Source of the DNA: Granulicella sp.
Lineage (GTDB): Bacteria; Acidobacteriota; Terriglobia; Terriglobales; Acidobacteriaceae
Length of the DNA stretch: 64,000 nt
Direction of reading: 5' to 3'
Assembly: GCA_025408425.1 (NCBI GenBank)
Contig: JANXYX010000043.1
Span: forward strand, 62,001 to 126,000
In this document: piece after piece, positions 18,753-28,373 of the stretch
Layout: every line of letters begins with the position of its first letter
Position numbering within the stretch: the first letter of the stretch is position 1
The notes under the pieces: model-generated
What the model was told of the DNA's origin: nothing
Database searches by the model: none
Seen by the model: the letters and a program-made list of their open reading frames with translations, nothing else
Position numbers and translations under genes: made by a program

Positions 18753-20192
18753 TCACACAGCTCCCACCTGCTCCGAACGTGCAAGCCAGCGCATCAATCC
18801 GCTCGCAGGTGTCTCTGCTGCCATAAACCGCTGCGGATCCCCCACAATCGCACCCGCAGCCAGTCTTCCGCTACGCACCCCACCCTCCATTGTTGAAGGC
18901 CAGCCAGTCGCTGTCCAATCACCCGCAAGGAACAATCCAGACAACTCAGTCCGTTGTTGAGGACGAAACTGATCCAGTCCGGGAGTCACGGAAAACGTCG
19001 CGCGCGCCTCCTTCAACACGCCACTCTTCACCAATGTTGCACCTCGTGCCTTCGGGAAAAACGTCTCCAACTCCCGCCGTGCCGAAGACAAAATCTCTTC
19101 CCTCGACATCCCCAACTGCGCCCGGGAACCCGCAATTACCACCTCTAAATAGCTGCCTAACTCCGGTGCATACCCTCGGATCCGGGACTTGTGAAAGAAC
19201 CATTCAATCGTCGTGTCCAACAACCATGCATGATCCAGATCCGTAATCTCACGGTCGTACCACAGCAGGACGGACGTGAATGGCGAATGCGTAAACCGTT
19301 CCGTCTGCGACCGCAGGTTAGCCAACGCCAAATGTCCGCTAGAGTCCCCGTCAGGATCAATCTGTATCGCTGGAAGCAGCTTCCCAATCTGTTCAAAGGG
19401 AAGAGCCAGAACCACGGCTTCAGCGGTATAGTCGCCTTCCGCTGTGCGTACGCTCCACCCACCGCCCGGCAGTTGCTTCATAGCTTCAACCGAGGTTCGA
19501 AGCCTTAGCTTGCCACCGTGAAGCTCCACCAACCGCGCACCGTCCTCATAGAACTCGCTCAGTGGAACCTTAGGGATACCCAGTCGGCCACCCGTAGAGG
19601 ACTTCACGAACAACTCATGAAAGACCTTGCCCGCGTATCGCGTTGAACACTCCGCGACACGATCATTGAGCGTCGCCATCACGATCGGATTCCAAAAATG
19701 CCGAACCGCTCGCTCAGTCTGGCGAGTTCGTTTCAGCCAACTCTCCACGCTCTCGTTGTCCTCTTCCGGAAACCCACGCACAAACTCAGCCAGACCTCTA
19801 GCAATTGCCGCCTTATCCTTCCAACCCAACATTGACGCAGTTAAAAAGCTCGGCGCAAAATGTAGCGGTGCCGGCATGCCACTCAAAGAGATGGTGCTCG
19901 ACCTGCCGCCCGGTTCCAGAAATATCTGTTCGTTGTACCACCGGATCTTGTCTTCAGATCCTGCGCGCTTGCAAAAGTCAATCAGATTGGTGCAGCAACC
20001 GAGCAGCACGTGCTGAGAATCCACAACCTCACGCAATGCTGGATGTTCATACGAGTAAGCCCTGCCTCCGACATGAGGCTTCCGCTCGATCAGCATTACT
20101 TTTGCGCCCGATTCTGCGAGACTGGCTGCCGCCGCCAGCCCAGCAACCCCGCCCCCCACCACGATGACATCGAACTGATCAGAAGAACTCAT
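18753..20192 (-). CDS. hpnE: Hydroxysqualene dehydroxylase HpnE
   Basis: FAD enzyme converting hydroxysqualene to squalene, last step of the HpnCDE route. 479 residues from the ATG at 20192. The N-terminal dinucleotide fold VVGGGVAGLAAAASLAESGA is followed by ERKPHVGGRAYSYEH; the C-terminal FAD contact is LAGDWTATGWPSTMEGGVRSG. The start overlaps the hpnD stop by 4 nt (ATGA). A longer frame to 20243 exists but lies inside hpnD. Confidence 0.94.
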   Translation of the reverse strand: MSSSDQFDVIVVGGGVAGLAAAASLAESGAKVMLIERKPHVGGRAYSYEHPALREVVDSQHVLLGCCTNLIDFCKRAGSEDKIRWYNEQIFLEPGGRSSTISLSGMPAPLHFAPSFLTASMLGWKDKAAIARGLAEFVRGFPEEDNESVESWLKRTRQTERAVRHFWNPIVMATLNDRVAECSTRYAGKVFHELFVKSSTGGRLGIPKVPLSEFYEDGARLVELHGGKLRLRTSVEAMKQLPGGGWSVRTAEGDYTAEAVVLALPFEQIGKLLPAIQIDPDGDSSGHLALANLRSQTERFTHSPFTSVLLWYDREITDLDHAWLLDTTIEWFFHKSRIRGYAPELGSYLEVVIAGSRAQLGMSREEILSSARRELETFFPKARGATLVKSGVLKEARATFSVTPGLDQFRPQQRTELSGLFLAGDWTATGWPSTMEGGVRSGRLAAGAIVGDPQRFMAAETPASGLMRWLARSEQVGAV

Positions 20193-21094
20193 CCCAAAGC
20201 TCGCTTCCACGCGGCCATCCCAATGCCACGAATCAGGACCCAAATCTTAGCTCCCGTTGGCACTTTGACGCGATGTGAAAACACATCGCCATCAAGCTTC
20301 CCAATTCTCAAAAGAAGATCGTGATATATCGTCACGAGCACCCACAGTGCCGCTTGACTGTCCGCATCGATCAGCGGCAGCAGCCGTTTCGCTGAACCAT
20401 AATATTCATCAGCTCGCGCCCCAATCGTAGACAACATCGAACGCTCATTTGGATGCATCGCAGCTCCCGAGGCCAGGGCTCTCACGCGCTCGATACTGAC
20501 ACCGAACTCATCCATCAAATCAAGCGGCAGATAGATGCGCCCACGCTCAACATCCTCTTTCACGTCTCTCAAGATGTTCGTTAGCTGGAACGCGATTCCA
20601 GTCTCCTCTGCCAACTTCTCCGCAGCCACATCGGTATACCCAAAAATGCGGATACACACTAGGCCCACCACCGACGCAACGAGATAGCAGTAACGATAAA
20701 GCTCATCGAAGGTAGCGTAAGTCTGCAGCCCGTCCTCCCCCACCGTCCGGGGTTCCAGATCCATCGTCGTACCCTGCACCAATTGATCCAACAGATCATC
20801 TGAAATACCAAATCGCTGCTGCGTATCACGAACTGCAAGGAATATTGGATCCGCTGATTCCCCGCCAGCCTGAGCATCGCGCCACGATTGCAGCCATTCG
20901 CTCATCACTGCGCGGCGCTCAGCAACTGACATGCTCTCGTCGTCCGCGATGTCATCCGCTCGTCGCATAAAGGCATAAACCGCGCACATCGCATCGCTCT
21001 TATGCTGCGGCAATACTCGAAACGAGTAGTAAAAGTTCTTCGCTTCGCGCCGGGCAATCGCCCTGCACTCCAGATAAGCTTCCGTTAGAGTCAC
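20189..21094 (-). CDS. hpnD: Presqualene diphosphate synthase HpnD
   Basis: 301-residue head-to-head prenyl transferase making presqualene diphosphate from two farnesyl diphosphates. The two Asp-rich Mg-binding motifs are present: MRRADDIADDE near residue 43 and NILRDVKEDVERGRIYLP near residue 172. It overlaps its neighbours on both sides by 4 nt. Confidence 0.95.
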   Translation of the reverse strand: MTLTEAYLECRAIARREAKNFYYSFRVLPQHKSDAMCAVYAFMRRADDIADDESMSVAERRAVMSEWLQSWRDAQAGGESADPIFLAVRDTQQRFGISDDLLDQLVQGTTMDLEPRTVGEDGLQTYATFDELYRYCYLVASVVGLVCIRIFGYTDVAAEKLAEETGIAFQLTNILRDVKEDVERGRIYLPLDLMDEFGVSIERVRALASGAAMHPNERSMLSTIGARADEYYGSAKRLLPLIDADSQAALWVLVTIYHDLLLRIGKLDGDVFSHRVKVPTGAKIWVLIRGIGMAAWKRALG

Positions 21095-22032
21095 CGCGAC
21101 ACACCTGCACGCATCTTGCTCACCAACGCACCAGCCAGCAGCGATACCTTCTTCATCTTCGAAACCACGGGGCGTCCCCGCAGCACGTCAAAGTCCTGTG
21201 CCGCGATGCCATCAAGAATCGCCTCGCCACCCTTCCGAAACAGATCCAGCGTCACGGCTAATTCCTTATCCACCAAACTGCTGATCAGCCCACCTTCTTG
21301 TAGCATCGTCCGGGTCCGCTTCACTAGGTCCTCAATCATCGCCCGAAACTCCGGCGTGAACACCCGACCTACGATTTGACCCTCATCAACTCCGTATCGC
21401 TGCACCGACTCCGCAGGAATATACCGTCTTCCACGTTCAGCGTCCTCCACCACGTCCTGCCAGAAATTCGCCAGTTGCAGAGCAGTACAAACCTTATCCG
21501 AGAGCAGTCCCAGTTCTTCATCCCGATAACCACACACCCAAAGCACCAGCCTGCCCACCGGATTGGCCGAGTAGTGCGAGTACTCCAACAACTCGTCCCA
21601 AGTCTCATACTCCGTCTTCACCTGGTCCATCCGAAAGGCCAGCAGCAGGTCGGAAAACAACCTCTTGGGCAGATCGCACTCCACGATAGTCTCCCGCAGC
21701 GCGACGAAAACCGGATGCATGGATCGCTCTGGCGCGTCATAGCACTCATCCAGCATGCAGCCCCAGGTATTTAGTAACCGCAACGCCGTAGAGGCATCAG
21801 CAACCTCGTCGCCAAGATCATCCGAAACCCTGCAATACGCATATATGCTCTCAAAAAGCGGGCGTATTTTCATGGGGAGAAAGAAGGTCGCCACATGGAA
21901 GTTTTCATAATGCGACGTGGTCAGTTCTCGACACCACGCACGAGCCTCGTCCAGCGAAGGCCGCATCTCCGGCGTCATGTACAGCACCGGCGCTCCTTCC
22001 AGGCTGTTTTGCATTGCAACTCCCTCGTTCAT
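21091..22032 (-). CDS. hpnC: Hydroxysqualene synthase HpnC
   Basis: 313-residue squalene/phytoene-synthase-fold enzyme that turns presqualene diphosphate into hydroxysqualene. Asp motifs are YAYCRVSDDLGDEVAD near residue 65 and NFWQDVVEDAERGRRYIP near residue 190. An ATG at 22014 is a possible alternative start. The first ATG overlaps the dehydrogenase stop (ATGA), which favours the longer form. Confidence 0.95.
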   Translation of the reverse strand: MNEGVAMQNSLEGAPVLYMTPEMRPSLDEARAWCRELTTSHYENFHVATFFLPMKIRPLFESIYAYCRVSDDLGDEVADASTALRLLNTWGCMLDECYDAPERSMHPVFVALRETIVECDLPKRLFSDLLLAFRMDQVKTEYETWDELLEYSHYSANPVGRLVLWVCGYRDEELGLLSDKVCTALQLANFWQDVVEDAERGRRYIPAESVQRYGVDEGQIVGRVFTPEFRAMIEDLVKRTRTMLQEGGLISSLVDKELAVTLDLFRKGGEAILDGIAAQDFDVLRGRPVVSKMKKVSLLAGALVSKMRAGVSR

Positions 22033-23096
22033 CGCGGAACTCCAGATGGAAACACCGCAGTCTTGATCTCACGGCTGCCGCCACTACGTTGCAGCATGCG
22101 TGAAAATATCTCGGGAACTTCCTTTAACTCCGCGCGCCCCGTAATGTACTCGGCGCACTTGAACCGTCCGTTCGTGATCAGATCGAAGGCGGTTCTGCAG
22201 GTTGCTGGCGTGTGGTGGAAGCTCGCTTTCAACGTAATGTCACCGTAGTGCAGCCGATTCGTATCCAGTGCAACCTTGGTTCCACTCGGTGGCCCACCAA
22301 AAAAATTCACCACTCCACCCTTCCGAACCATATCCACCGCCCACTCCCAGGTGGCCGGCGTAGCTACCGCTTCTATCACTACGTCTGCGCCTCTCGACTC
22401 CGGGGTCAACGCCCGCACAGCCGAAACAACATCCTCGACCGTCTCGGTTTGAACTACGACGCTCGCCCCAAACAGCTTCGAAGTCGCAATCTGATCCTCG
22501 CGCTTCACTACCGCAATCACATTCAGCCCGGCCAACTCCGCAACGTGCATGAACATCAGACCGATGGGACCCGCCCCAATAACGATCATCGTATCGCCTG
22601 CCCGTCCTCCGCTCTCCTCAAAACCTCGCACCACACACGCCAGAGGCTCTGTCAGCGCAGCATGTTCCAGCAGCACGCCCGTCGGAACGTGCAACGTATT
22701 CTTTTCCACAATCCGTGCCGGAATCCGGATGAAATCGGCATACGCACCATTATTGAACAGCAGGTCCTCGCAAAGGTTCTGCTGACCCTTCCCACAGAAA
22801 TAGCACTTGTCACAAGGAGCCGAGTTCAATGCCACCACCCGCTCCCCCAGCCTGAACCCAGTCACACCGTTACCAACCTCCGACACGATGCCAGCCAACT
22901 CATGGCCAAAGGGGATGGGCGGCTTCAGCATCATCGCGTGATAGCCCCGCCGATAAACCTTTAGATCGGTGCCACAGGTCAAGGCAGCTCCCACCTTGAC
23001 GACTAGCTCACCCGACCCCGCTCTCGGAATCGGCACCCGTTCGAGCCTGAGATCTTCTTTGCCGTACAACACCGCAGCCGTCATTTCAGCGATCAT
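22029..23096 (-). CDS. Zinc-dependent alcohol dehydrogenase (MDR) heading the hpn operon
   Basis: 355-residue medium-chain dehydrogenase. Catalytic zinc region CGTDLKVYRRGYHAM near residue 40 and GHELAG near residue 66, structural zinc Cys set CDKCYFCGKGQQNLC near residue 95, and NAD(P) fold VIGAGPIGLMF near residue 173. Reaction and substrate are unknown. It is translationally coupled to hpnC, so it may act in isoprenoid or hopanoid side-chain metabolism (inference). It is divergent from mlaE, with 123 bp between. Confidence 0.88.
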   Translation of the reverse strand: MIAEMTAAVLYGKEDLRLERVPIPRAGSGELVVKVGAALTCGTDLKVYRRGYHAMMLKPPIPFGHELAGIVSEVGNGVTGFRLGERVVALNSAPCDKCYFCGKGQQNLCEDLLFNNGAYADFIRIPARIVEKNTLHVPTGVLLEHAALTEPLACVVRGFEESGGRAGDTMIVIGAGPIGLMFMHVAELAGLNVIAVVKREDQIATSKLFGASVVVQTETVEDVVSAVRALTPESRGADVVIEAVATPATWEWAVDMVRKGGVVNFFGGPPSGTKVALDTNRLHYGDITLKASFHHTPATCRTAFDLITNGRFKCAEYITGRAELKEVPEIFSRMLQRSGGSREIKTAVFPSGVPR

Positions 23097-23219
23097 TACT
23101 ATCTATCTTCTCATTCCGGAACACCTATCTGCATCTTTCTGCCATCCACCCAGAATCATTTGAATTTCAACCAATCGCCGAAACCGATTGTGCATCTGAT
23201 ACATTGAGCCACAGAACAC

Positions 23220-23999
23220 ATGTCCTTCGTATCCCCAGAGATCTTCGCCAAGCAGAAAGTCGCCGCCGTCCAGGACTACTCGGTTCTGGCGTTGCACGCC
23301 GTCACCAATCTCTTTTCCGGCCCCAGATATTGGGCCGACATCATCACCCAGATGGACTCCATAGGTTTCGGCTCTCTCCCCATCATTGTGCTTACGGGGT
23401 TCTTCACCGGCTGCGTTCTGGCTCTCCAGTCAGCCACCTCGCTCCAGGAGTTCGGCGCAGTCAGCATGACCGGCAACCTGGTCTCGCTCTCCATGGTCAA
23501 AGAACTTGGACCAGTGCTAACCGGTCTCATGGTCTCAGGCCGCAACGCCTCCGGTATGGCCTCCGAACTCGGGTCGATGAAGGTAACGGAACAGCTGGAT
23601 GCGATGCGTGCCTTGGGCACCGACCCCGTCCGCAAACTCGTCACTCCCCGCCTGTATGCCACCATCTTCATGCTCTTCTTTCTAACCATTCTGGCAGACG
23701 CGTTCGGCATTGCGGGAGGCGCTCTTGTCAGCGTTGCGCTGCTCGGTCTCAATGGCTCATCCTACTTTCACAACTCTTACCAGGCGCTAGTCTATGCCGA
23801 TGTAGTCCAGGGGCTCACCAAGCCACTCTTCTTCGGCTTCATCATCGCCACCGTCGGCTGCTATTTCGGCATGACCACCAAGGGAGGAACCCAGGGCGTC
23901 GGTCGCTCAACCACTCAGGCGGTCGTCGTCTCTTCGGTCTTTATCATCATCGTCGACCTGCTGGTCACCAGATCGATGATCGGTATCTTCGGTAGGTGA
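23220..23999 (+). CDS. mlaE: MlaE-type ABC transporter permease
   Basis: 259-residue permease of the MlaE/YrbE family, which moves phospholipids between inner membrane and periplasmic carriers. Typical segments: GFFTGCVLALQSATSLQEFG near residue 61, ELGPVLTGLMVSGRNASGMA near residue 95 and GSMKVTEQLDAMRALGTDP near residue 117. Five or six membrane helices. It overlaps the ATPase gene by 4 nt (GTGA). Confidence 0.92.
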   Translation: MSFVSPEIFAKQKVAAVQDYSVLALHAVTNLFSGPRYWADIITQMDSIGFGSLPIIVLTGFFTGCVLALQSATSLQEFGAVSMTGNLVSLSMVKELGPVLTGLMVSGRNASGMASELGSMKVTEQLDAMRALGTDPVRKLVTPRLYATIFMLFFLTILADAFGIAGGALVSVALLGLNGSSYFHNSYQALVYADVVQGLTKPLFFGFIIATVGCYFGMTTKGGTQGVGRSTTQAVVVSSVFIIIVDLLVTRSMIGIFGR

Positions 24000-24856
24000 T
24001 CGCCTCTATGCCCGAAGCAACGCCTAACTCCATGCCCCACCAACTCCATACCGGCGCTGCAACGTTCGATGCTCCTGTTGTTGTCTTCAAAGATGTCTCT
24101 ATTACGTTCGACGTAAAGCCTGTCCTCCAGGATCTCTCCTTCACCGTCCATCCCGGTGAAACTCGCATCATCCTCGGCCCTGCCGGCTGCGGTAAATCCG
24201 TCCTGATGAAGCTCGCGAATGGCCTGATGCGACCGGATTCCGGCAGCATCCACGTCTTTGGACAGGACGTCACCAGGATGCGCGAAACGGACCTCTACAA
24301 ACTCCGCTCCAGAATTGGCATGGTCTTCCAGGAGTCCGCATTGTTTGACTCGCTCTCCGTAGAAGACAACGTTGCATATCGTTTGCATGAAGAGCATGTT
24401 CCAGAAGCAGAAGCCCACGACCGCGTTCTGGAAGCACTCAAGTTCGTCGAACTCGATCAGGCAATTGCTAAATTCCCCTCTGAACTCTCAGGAGGAATGC
24501 GCCGCCGCGTCTCGATTGCGCGAGCAATCATTACCAAGCCTGATCTCATCCTGTACGACTCCCCCACCGCCGGACTCGACCCCATCACCTCGACCACTAT
24601 CGTCGAACTCGTGATCAAACAGCGCGACGTAACGCATACGACATCGCTCTTGATCACCCATCGACTCCAGGATGCATTCACCCTAGCCATGAATCGCTTC
24701 AACCAGAGCACTGGCAAGATGGAACGCATCCCCAACGGCGGAATCGACGACAGCACCAAGTTCCTCGTCCTCAACGAAGGCAAAGTCGTATTTGACGGAA
24801 CCACCATGGAACTCGTGCATACCTCCGACCCATGGCTCAAGGACTATCTAGGCTAA
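23996..24856 (+). CDS. mlaF: MlaF-type ABC transporter ATPase
   Basis: 286-residue ATP-binding subunit. Walker A GPAGCGKSVLMKL near residue 61, Q-loop VFQESALFDSL, signature LSGGMRRRVSIARA near residue 163, Walker B LILYDSPTAGLDP near residue 182 and switch His in ITHRLQD near residue 220. A stretch of about 25 residues after the H-loop (MNRFNQSTGKMERIPNGG) looks like an insertion. It starts at GTG 23996 overlapping mlaE, or at ATG 24008. No MlaD (MCE) gene follows. Confidence 0.92.
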   Translation: MIASMPEATPNSMPHQLHTGAATFDAPVVVFKDVSITFDVKPVLQDLSFTVHPGETRIILGPAGCGKSVLMKLANGLMRPDSGSIHVFGQDVTRMRETDLYKLRSRIGMVFQESALFDSLSVEDNVAYRLHEEHVPEAEAHDRVLEALKFVELDQAIAKFPSELSGGMRRRVSIARAIITKPDLILYDSPTAGLDPITSTTIVELVIKQRDVTHTTSLLITHRLQDAFTLAMNRFNQSTGKMERIPNGGIDDSTKFLVLNEGKVVFDGTTMELVHTSDPWLKDYLG

Positions 24857-24887
24857 GCACCCTGCTGTAGCCCCACAAATTCCATCT

Positions 24888-25541
24888 CTATCGCTCACCC
24901 TTCTTCCATGCCTCATACGAGATCCGCGGCATCGTCAGAAAAGAGTCCCGCGTCTTCACATAAGAACCAAGCCCATTCATCCTGCCAATCGCATGCAACT
25001 CCTCAGCCTTTACATAGGGCCCAGCAGGGTCGAAAAATTGATCTTCGATATAAATGCTCACCACTCTCCCTAGAATGACGCGGGATCTGCCAATCTCGAT
25101 AGTGCAGTGTTCACGGCACTCAAGCGCGGCATGCGCCTCCAGTATTCGCGGCACCTTCACCATCTTTGAAGGCGCGGCAGACAGGCCAGCCATCGCCACC
25201 TCATCCACCTCTGGCGGGAAATCCGTCGCACAGATATTCATCTGCTTGGCGATATCCTCAGTCACAACATTCACCACGAACTCGCCAGTACGCCGAATAT
25301 TTCGAGCAGTATCCTTCGGAACATACTCGCCCCCCGGCCTGTCTGTCACACCCAATGCAACAACCGGAGGATCAATACAAACATAGTTATAAGCACTGAA
25401 TGGAGCGGCATTCAGTCTCCCGTCTTCATCCATGCTTGTCACCAGCGCGATCGGCCGTGGCGCCACCAATCCAATCAGCAGGTTGTACGTCTCTCGCGCA
25501 GTTATCTTCCCAATCTCGAACTCCATCCCCATTGCCTCCAC
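24888..25541 (-). CDS. Flavin reductase family protein (FMN-binding split barrel)
   Basis: 217 residues of the flavin-reductase/DIM6-NTAB family, containing LVAPRPIALVTSMDEDG near residue 27 and NAAPFSAYNYVCIDPP near residue 44, which form the FMN-binding split barrel. Such proteins reduce flavin with NAD(P)H or act as stand-alone FMN oxidoreductases. Substrate unknown. ATGs at 25532 and 25526 are possible alternative starts. Monocistronic. Confidence 0.88.
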   Translation of the reverse strand: MEAMGMEFEIGKITARETYNLLIGLVAPRPIALVTSMDEDGRLNAAPFSAYNYVCIDPPVVALGVTDRPGGEYVPKDTARNIRRTGEFVVNVVTEDIAKQMNICATDFPPEVDEVAMAGLSAAPSKMVKVPRILEAHAALECREHCTIEIGRSRVILGRVVSIYIEDQFFDPAGPYVKAEELHAIGRMNGLGSYVKTRDSFLTMPRISYEAWKKGER

Positions 25542-25713
25542 TCTGTCTGCAGCCTATCCGAATTGGCATACTAGTGCATTTGGGTCACAACAGATACTGA
25601 ATATGCAATGGCATCACAGCAAGATTTGACATACGGTGAAACTCCAGTAAATCGCAAAGAATCACCGCTTAATACCGCAACTTTTCCTGCCATACATCGT
25701 CTGATTGAGAAAC

Positions 25714-26562
25714 GTGAAATCTAATCATTTCCTTTCCCCTCTTCAAGTTAGCTTGCTAGCTTTGTCCATTTCGATACCGTCGGTACTCTTTGCACAAAGC
25801 CAGAACGAGGTAGCGTCGCTGACGGTGACACTGCCGGACGCTCCGCAAGCGCAAGCATACGGATTAGCTGGCCAAAATAGTCCTGAGAGCTCCTCCCAGA
25901 CTTCTGTCACAGAAAAGAACGCTGCCGACCACCAGAAGAAAACACTGGAACACGACCAGGCGGAACGGCAGTTGAAGGACGAGGAACACCAACACATACT
26001 GGGCGTCGTACCAAACTTCAACACGGTAACCGGTGGAACTGCACCACCGCTGAATTCACATCAAAAAATAGAGCTGGCTTTGCGTAGTTCGGTCAATCCA
26101 TTCCAATTTGTCGCGGCCGCGTTGACCGGTGCGTTGAGCCAGGCGCAAGATGACTTTCACGAATACGGGCAAGGGATGCAAGGCTACGGTAAACGTGTCG
26201 GGGCTTCCTATACCGACAGCTTCAATGCCACCATCATTGGAAATGCCTTCTTCCCAATACTGCTGCATCAAGATCCGTGATACTTCCGCAAGGGCACGGG
26301 CACGTTTCGGCACAGATTTTTGTATTCGGTAGCTACTGCAGTGATCTGCAAGGGCGACAATGGCAAGTGGCAGCCAAACTACTCGAATGTGCTCGGAAAT
26401 ATTGCTTCGGGGGGCATATCGAACCTGTACTATCCAGCCACGGACCGCGGTGTTGAACTTACGTTTGAGCGCGCTATGACCGTGACAGCAACTGGCTCAA
26501 TTGGAGCCTTGCTGGTCGAGTTTTATCCCGATCTCCAGAGACACTTTCAAAAGAAAAAATAA
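25714..26562 (+). pseudogene. Secreted-protein gene interrupted by one in-frame TGA
   Basis: The frame runs from a GTG at 25714 (TTG at 25705 is the alternative) to 26280, then continues in the same frame from 26281 to 26562 with no shift. Read through, it gives 282 residues: signal peptide (LALSISIPSVLFAQS), a charged linker, LGVVPNFNTVTGG, then YGQGMQGYGKRVGASY and, after the stop, YFRKGTGTFRHRFLYSV and GKWQPNYSNVLGNIASGG. From memory of this acidobacterial family the junction is normally H-x-D-P-R-Y-F-R, so CGA (Arg) appears to have become TGA at 26278-26280. Either a recent pseudogene, a sequencing error or a truncated but expressed protein. Function unknown. Confidence 0.75.
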
Positions 26563-26626
26563 GATGCCGGAAGGAATTCCCGCCAAGACAGCAACGAATC
26601 CTTGGCAAGGTAAAACCCTCCCGCAC

Positions 26627-26998
26627 TTATTTCTTTGAGGAAGGGGTATCAGGCAGCGTGTAAATCACTTCTCCGGGCCGAGTGTAATGCAATTCCTCGC
26701 GTGCCTGATGCTCAATTGCATTTGGATCAGTCTGTAGCCGGTCTACATGCCCCTTGAGCTGCTCATTCTCGTGCTCCAGGCTTTGCAACTGAACCCTCAG
26801 GCTCTGCGTATCCTGACGCTTCTGCTCATACGCAGTCAACCCATTCTGGCCAAACACAACGTGATATCCCAGCGCTACGGCAAGTGCTGCTGCTGCAACA
26901 GTTGCCACCTTGCGCCAACCCATATGGCTATGGCCGAACAAACGCGCCACGGAGCTCCGGATCAGGCCACCTTGGAGTCTCGACTTGGAACGCATCAT
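26627..26998 (-). CDS. FtsB/DivIC-like septum formation initiator
   Basis: 123 residues from the ATG pair at 26998/26995. Layout fits FtsB/DivIC: short cytosolic tail, one membrane helix (VATVAAAALAVALGYHVVF), periplasmic coiled coil (QSLRVQLQSLEHENEQLKG) and a conserved end HQAREELHYTRPGEVIYTLP. These proteins link FtsL and FtsQ in the divisome. The frame is open upstream to 27301, but that stretch is basic, low-complexity and unlike the family. Confidence 0.85.
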   Translation of the reverse strand: MMRSKSRLQGGLIRSSVARLFGHSHMGWRKVATVAAAALAVALGYHVVFGQNGLTAYEQKRQDTQSLRVQLQSLEHENEQLKGHVDRLQTDPNAIEHQAREELHYTRPGEVIYTLPDTPSSKK

Positions 26999-27237
26999 CA
27001 CTATCTCAGTACAAAGTTTGTCGCTCCCTGCGTCAAGTGGAAAACCCCCGCGACTCGCCTCGGAACCAAGTTCGTACCTGTTTCTTGGTATCTGATTGTT
27101 AGGTTCGCGCTTCCGTGATACCGCAACTGGACCCTCCCCACGCGCTCCGAATACCACCTTCTCGCCACTTCCCCCGGCAACCTGCCACCGAATAAACTGC
27201 ACGAATCTGCGGTGCCTTGTTATCCTTTTCTTGCGGT

Positions 27238-27717
27238 ATGCAGATTCTCTTCGCCATCTCGATCCTCTGCTTCTTGGCCATCGCTTGGGCGGCCATCGCA
27301 TTTGCGCGACATATCAAGGCAAGCTCTGTTCGACACAAGCACCACCGGGAAGCGTCCATCGTTCCCCGTCAAAACGAGTTTCGCCAGCATCTTTACTCCG
27401 CGGTGCAGTCAGAAGGCCCGCAGCCTCGTCACAGCGATCTTCATCAGAACGTCCGAGACATAACCGCCAACAAAAGCTGGAACATGCCGAAAAAATCCAC
27501 CCACTCAAACCGCAGCATCGTCATGCTGCCCCGCGTGGAGCCGACAAAGCAGCACCAACCAGCACGTAAGCCCCCCCAATCTGCTCGTCACGGCGCCATG
27601 GCGCTTCTTGATCCGGCCTATTTCAACAAGGATTCGGGCGATCTCACGGACCCTTATCAGACTCCACGTGTTCGCGCCAACGACGGTACCAGAACCACTT
27701 CATCGAAGCGTTACTAA
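27238..27717 (+). CDS. Unknown small membrane-anchored protein
   Basis: 159 residues from the ATG at 27238. One N-terminal helix (ILFAISILCFLAIAWAAIAF), then a hydrophilic, His/Arg/Pro-rich, probably disordered tail. No domain recognised. It ends just before the BioY gene with no terminator between, so it may be transcribed with it. Divergent from the FtsB-like gene; the 240 bp between hold no other credible gene. Confidence 0.6.
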   Translation: MQILFAISILCFLAIAWAAIAFARHIKASSVRHKHHREASIVPRQNEFRQHLYSAVQSEGPQPRHSDLHQNVRDITANKSWNMPKKSTHSNRSIVMLPRVEPTKQHQPARKPPQSARHGAMALLDPAYFNKDSGDLTDPYQTPRVRANDGTRTTSSKRY

Positions 27718-27738
27718 TTGTCTGAAAGGACTCGCAGC

Positions 27739-28335
27739 ATGCAATCTGCTCAATCCAGCTCTCTCCGCCTTATTCAATCCCCCACTTCACTCCAGGATTC
27801 ATTGACCGGACAAATCGTTTTCTCCATTGCTGCCACAGGTCTGGTTGCAATCTGTGCCCACATCTCTTTGCCACTCCCTTTCACGCTCGTGCCGCTTACC
27901 TTTCAGACTTTTGCTGTCATCCTCATCGGTATGTTCCTGGGACCGTTAGCGGGTTTCCTGTCCATGGTCTTGTATCTTGCAGAAGGCGCGGCCGGCCTGC
28001 CCGTCTTCACCCCGCATGGACCAGGCGGAATTGCTCAGTTGCTTGGCCCCACCGCCGGCTATCTGTTTTCATATCCACTCGCTGCGGCCCTAGCCGGCTT
28101 TACCATGCGCGCCGCCAAGGGGATCCGCTCAACCTTTACAGCCGCTATCATGGCCGGGATCTTCGCCAGCATCCCGATCTTCACGTTAGGCGCAGCCTGG
28201 CTGGCCCACCTGCTTCACTTGGGAGCCACCTCTGCATGGCATCTCGCCGTCGCTCCATTTCTTCCCGGCGAGGCCATCAAAATTACTGCCGCAGCTCTGG
28301 CCTTCACTTCACTTCAACGATGGCGCCAATCTTGA
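27739..28335 (+). CDS. bioY: BioY biotin transporter substrate-binding component
   Basis: 198-residue ECF-type S component for biotin uptake. Six hydrophobic helices with family segments ICAHISLPLPFTLVPLTFQT near residue 35, GPLAGFLSMVLYLAEGAAGLP and FTPHGPGGIAQLLGPTAGYL. ATG at 27739 is preceded at good distance by GAAAGGA. No ECF ATPase or T component lies nearby, so it may work alone or use a shared module. Confidence 0.93.
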   Translation: MQSAQSSSLRLIQSPTSLQDSLTGQIVFSIAATGLVAICAHISLPLPFTLVPLTFQTFAVILIGMFLGPLAGFLSMVLYLAEGAAGLPVFTPHGPGGIAQLLGPTAGYLFSYPLAAALAGFTMRAAKGIRSTFTAAIMAGIFASIPIFTLGAAWLAHLLHLGATSAWHLAVAPFLPGEAIKITAAALAFTSLQRWRQS

Positions 28336-28373
28336 ACTTCACCGCCTGACCTTCAACAGGACTCGGCCTATAT

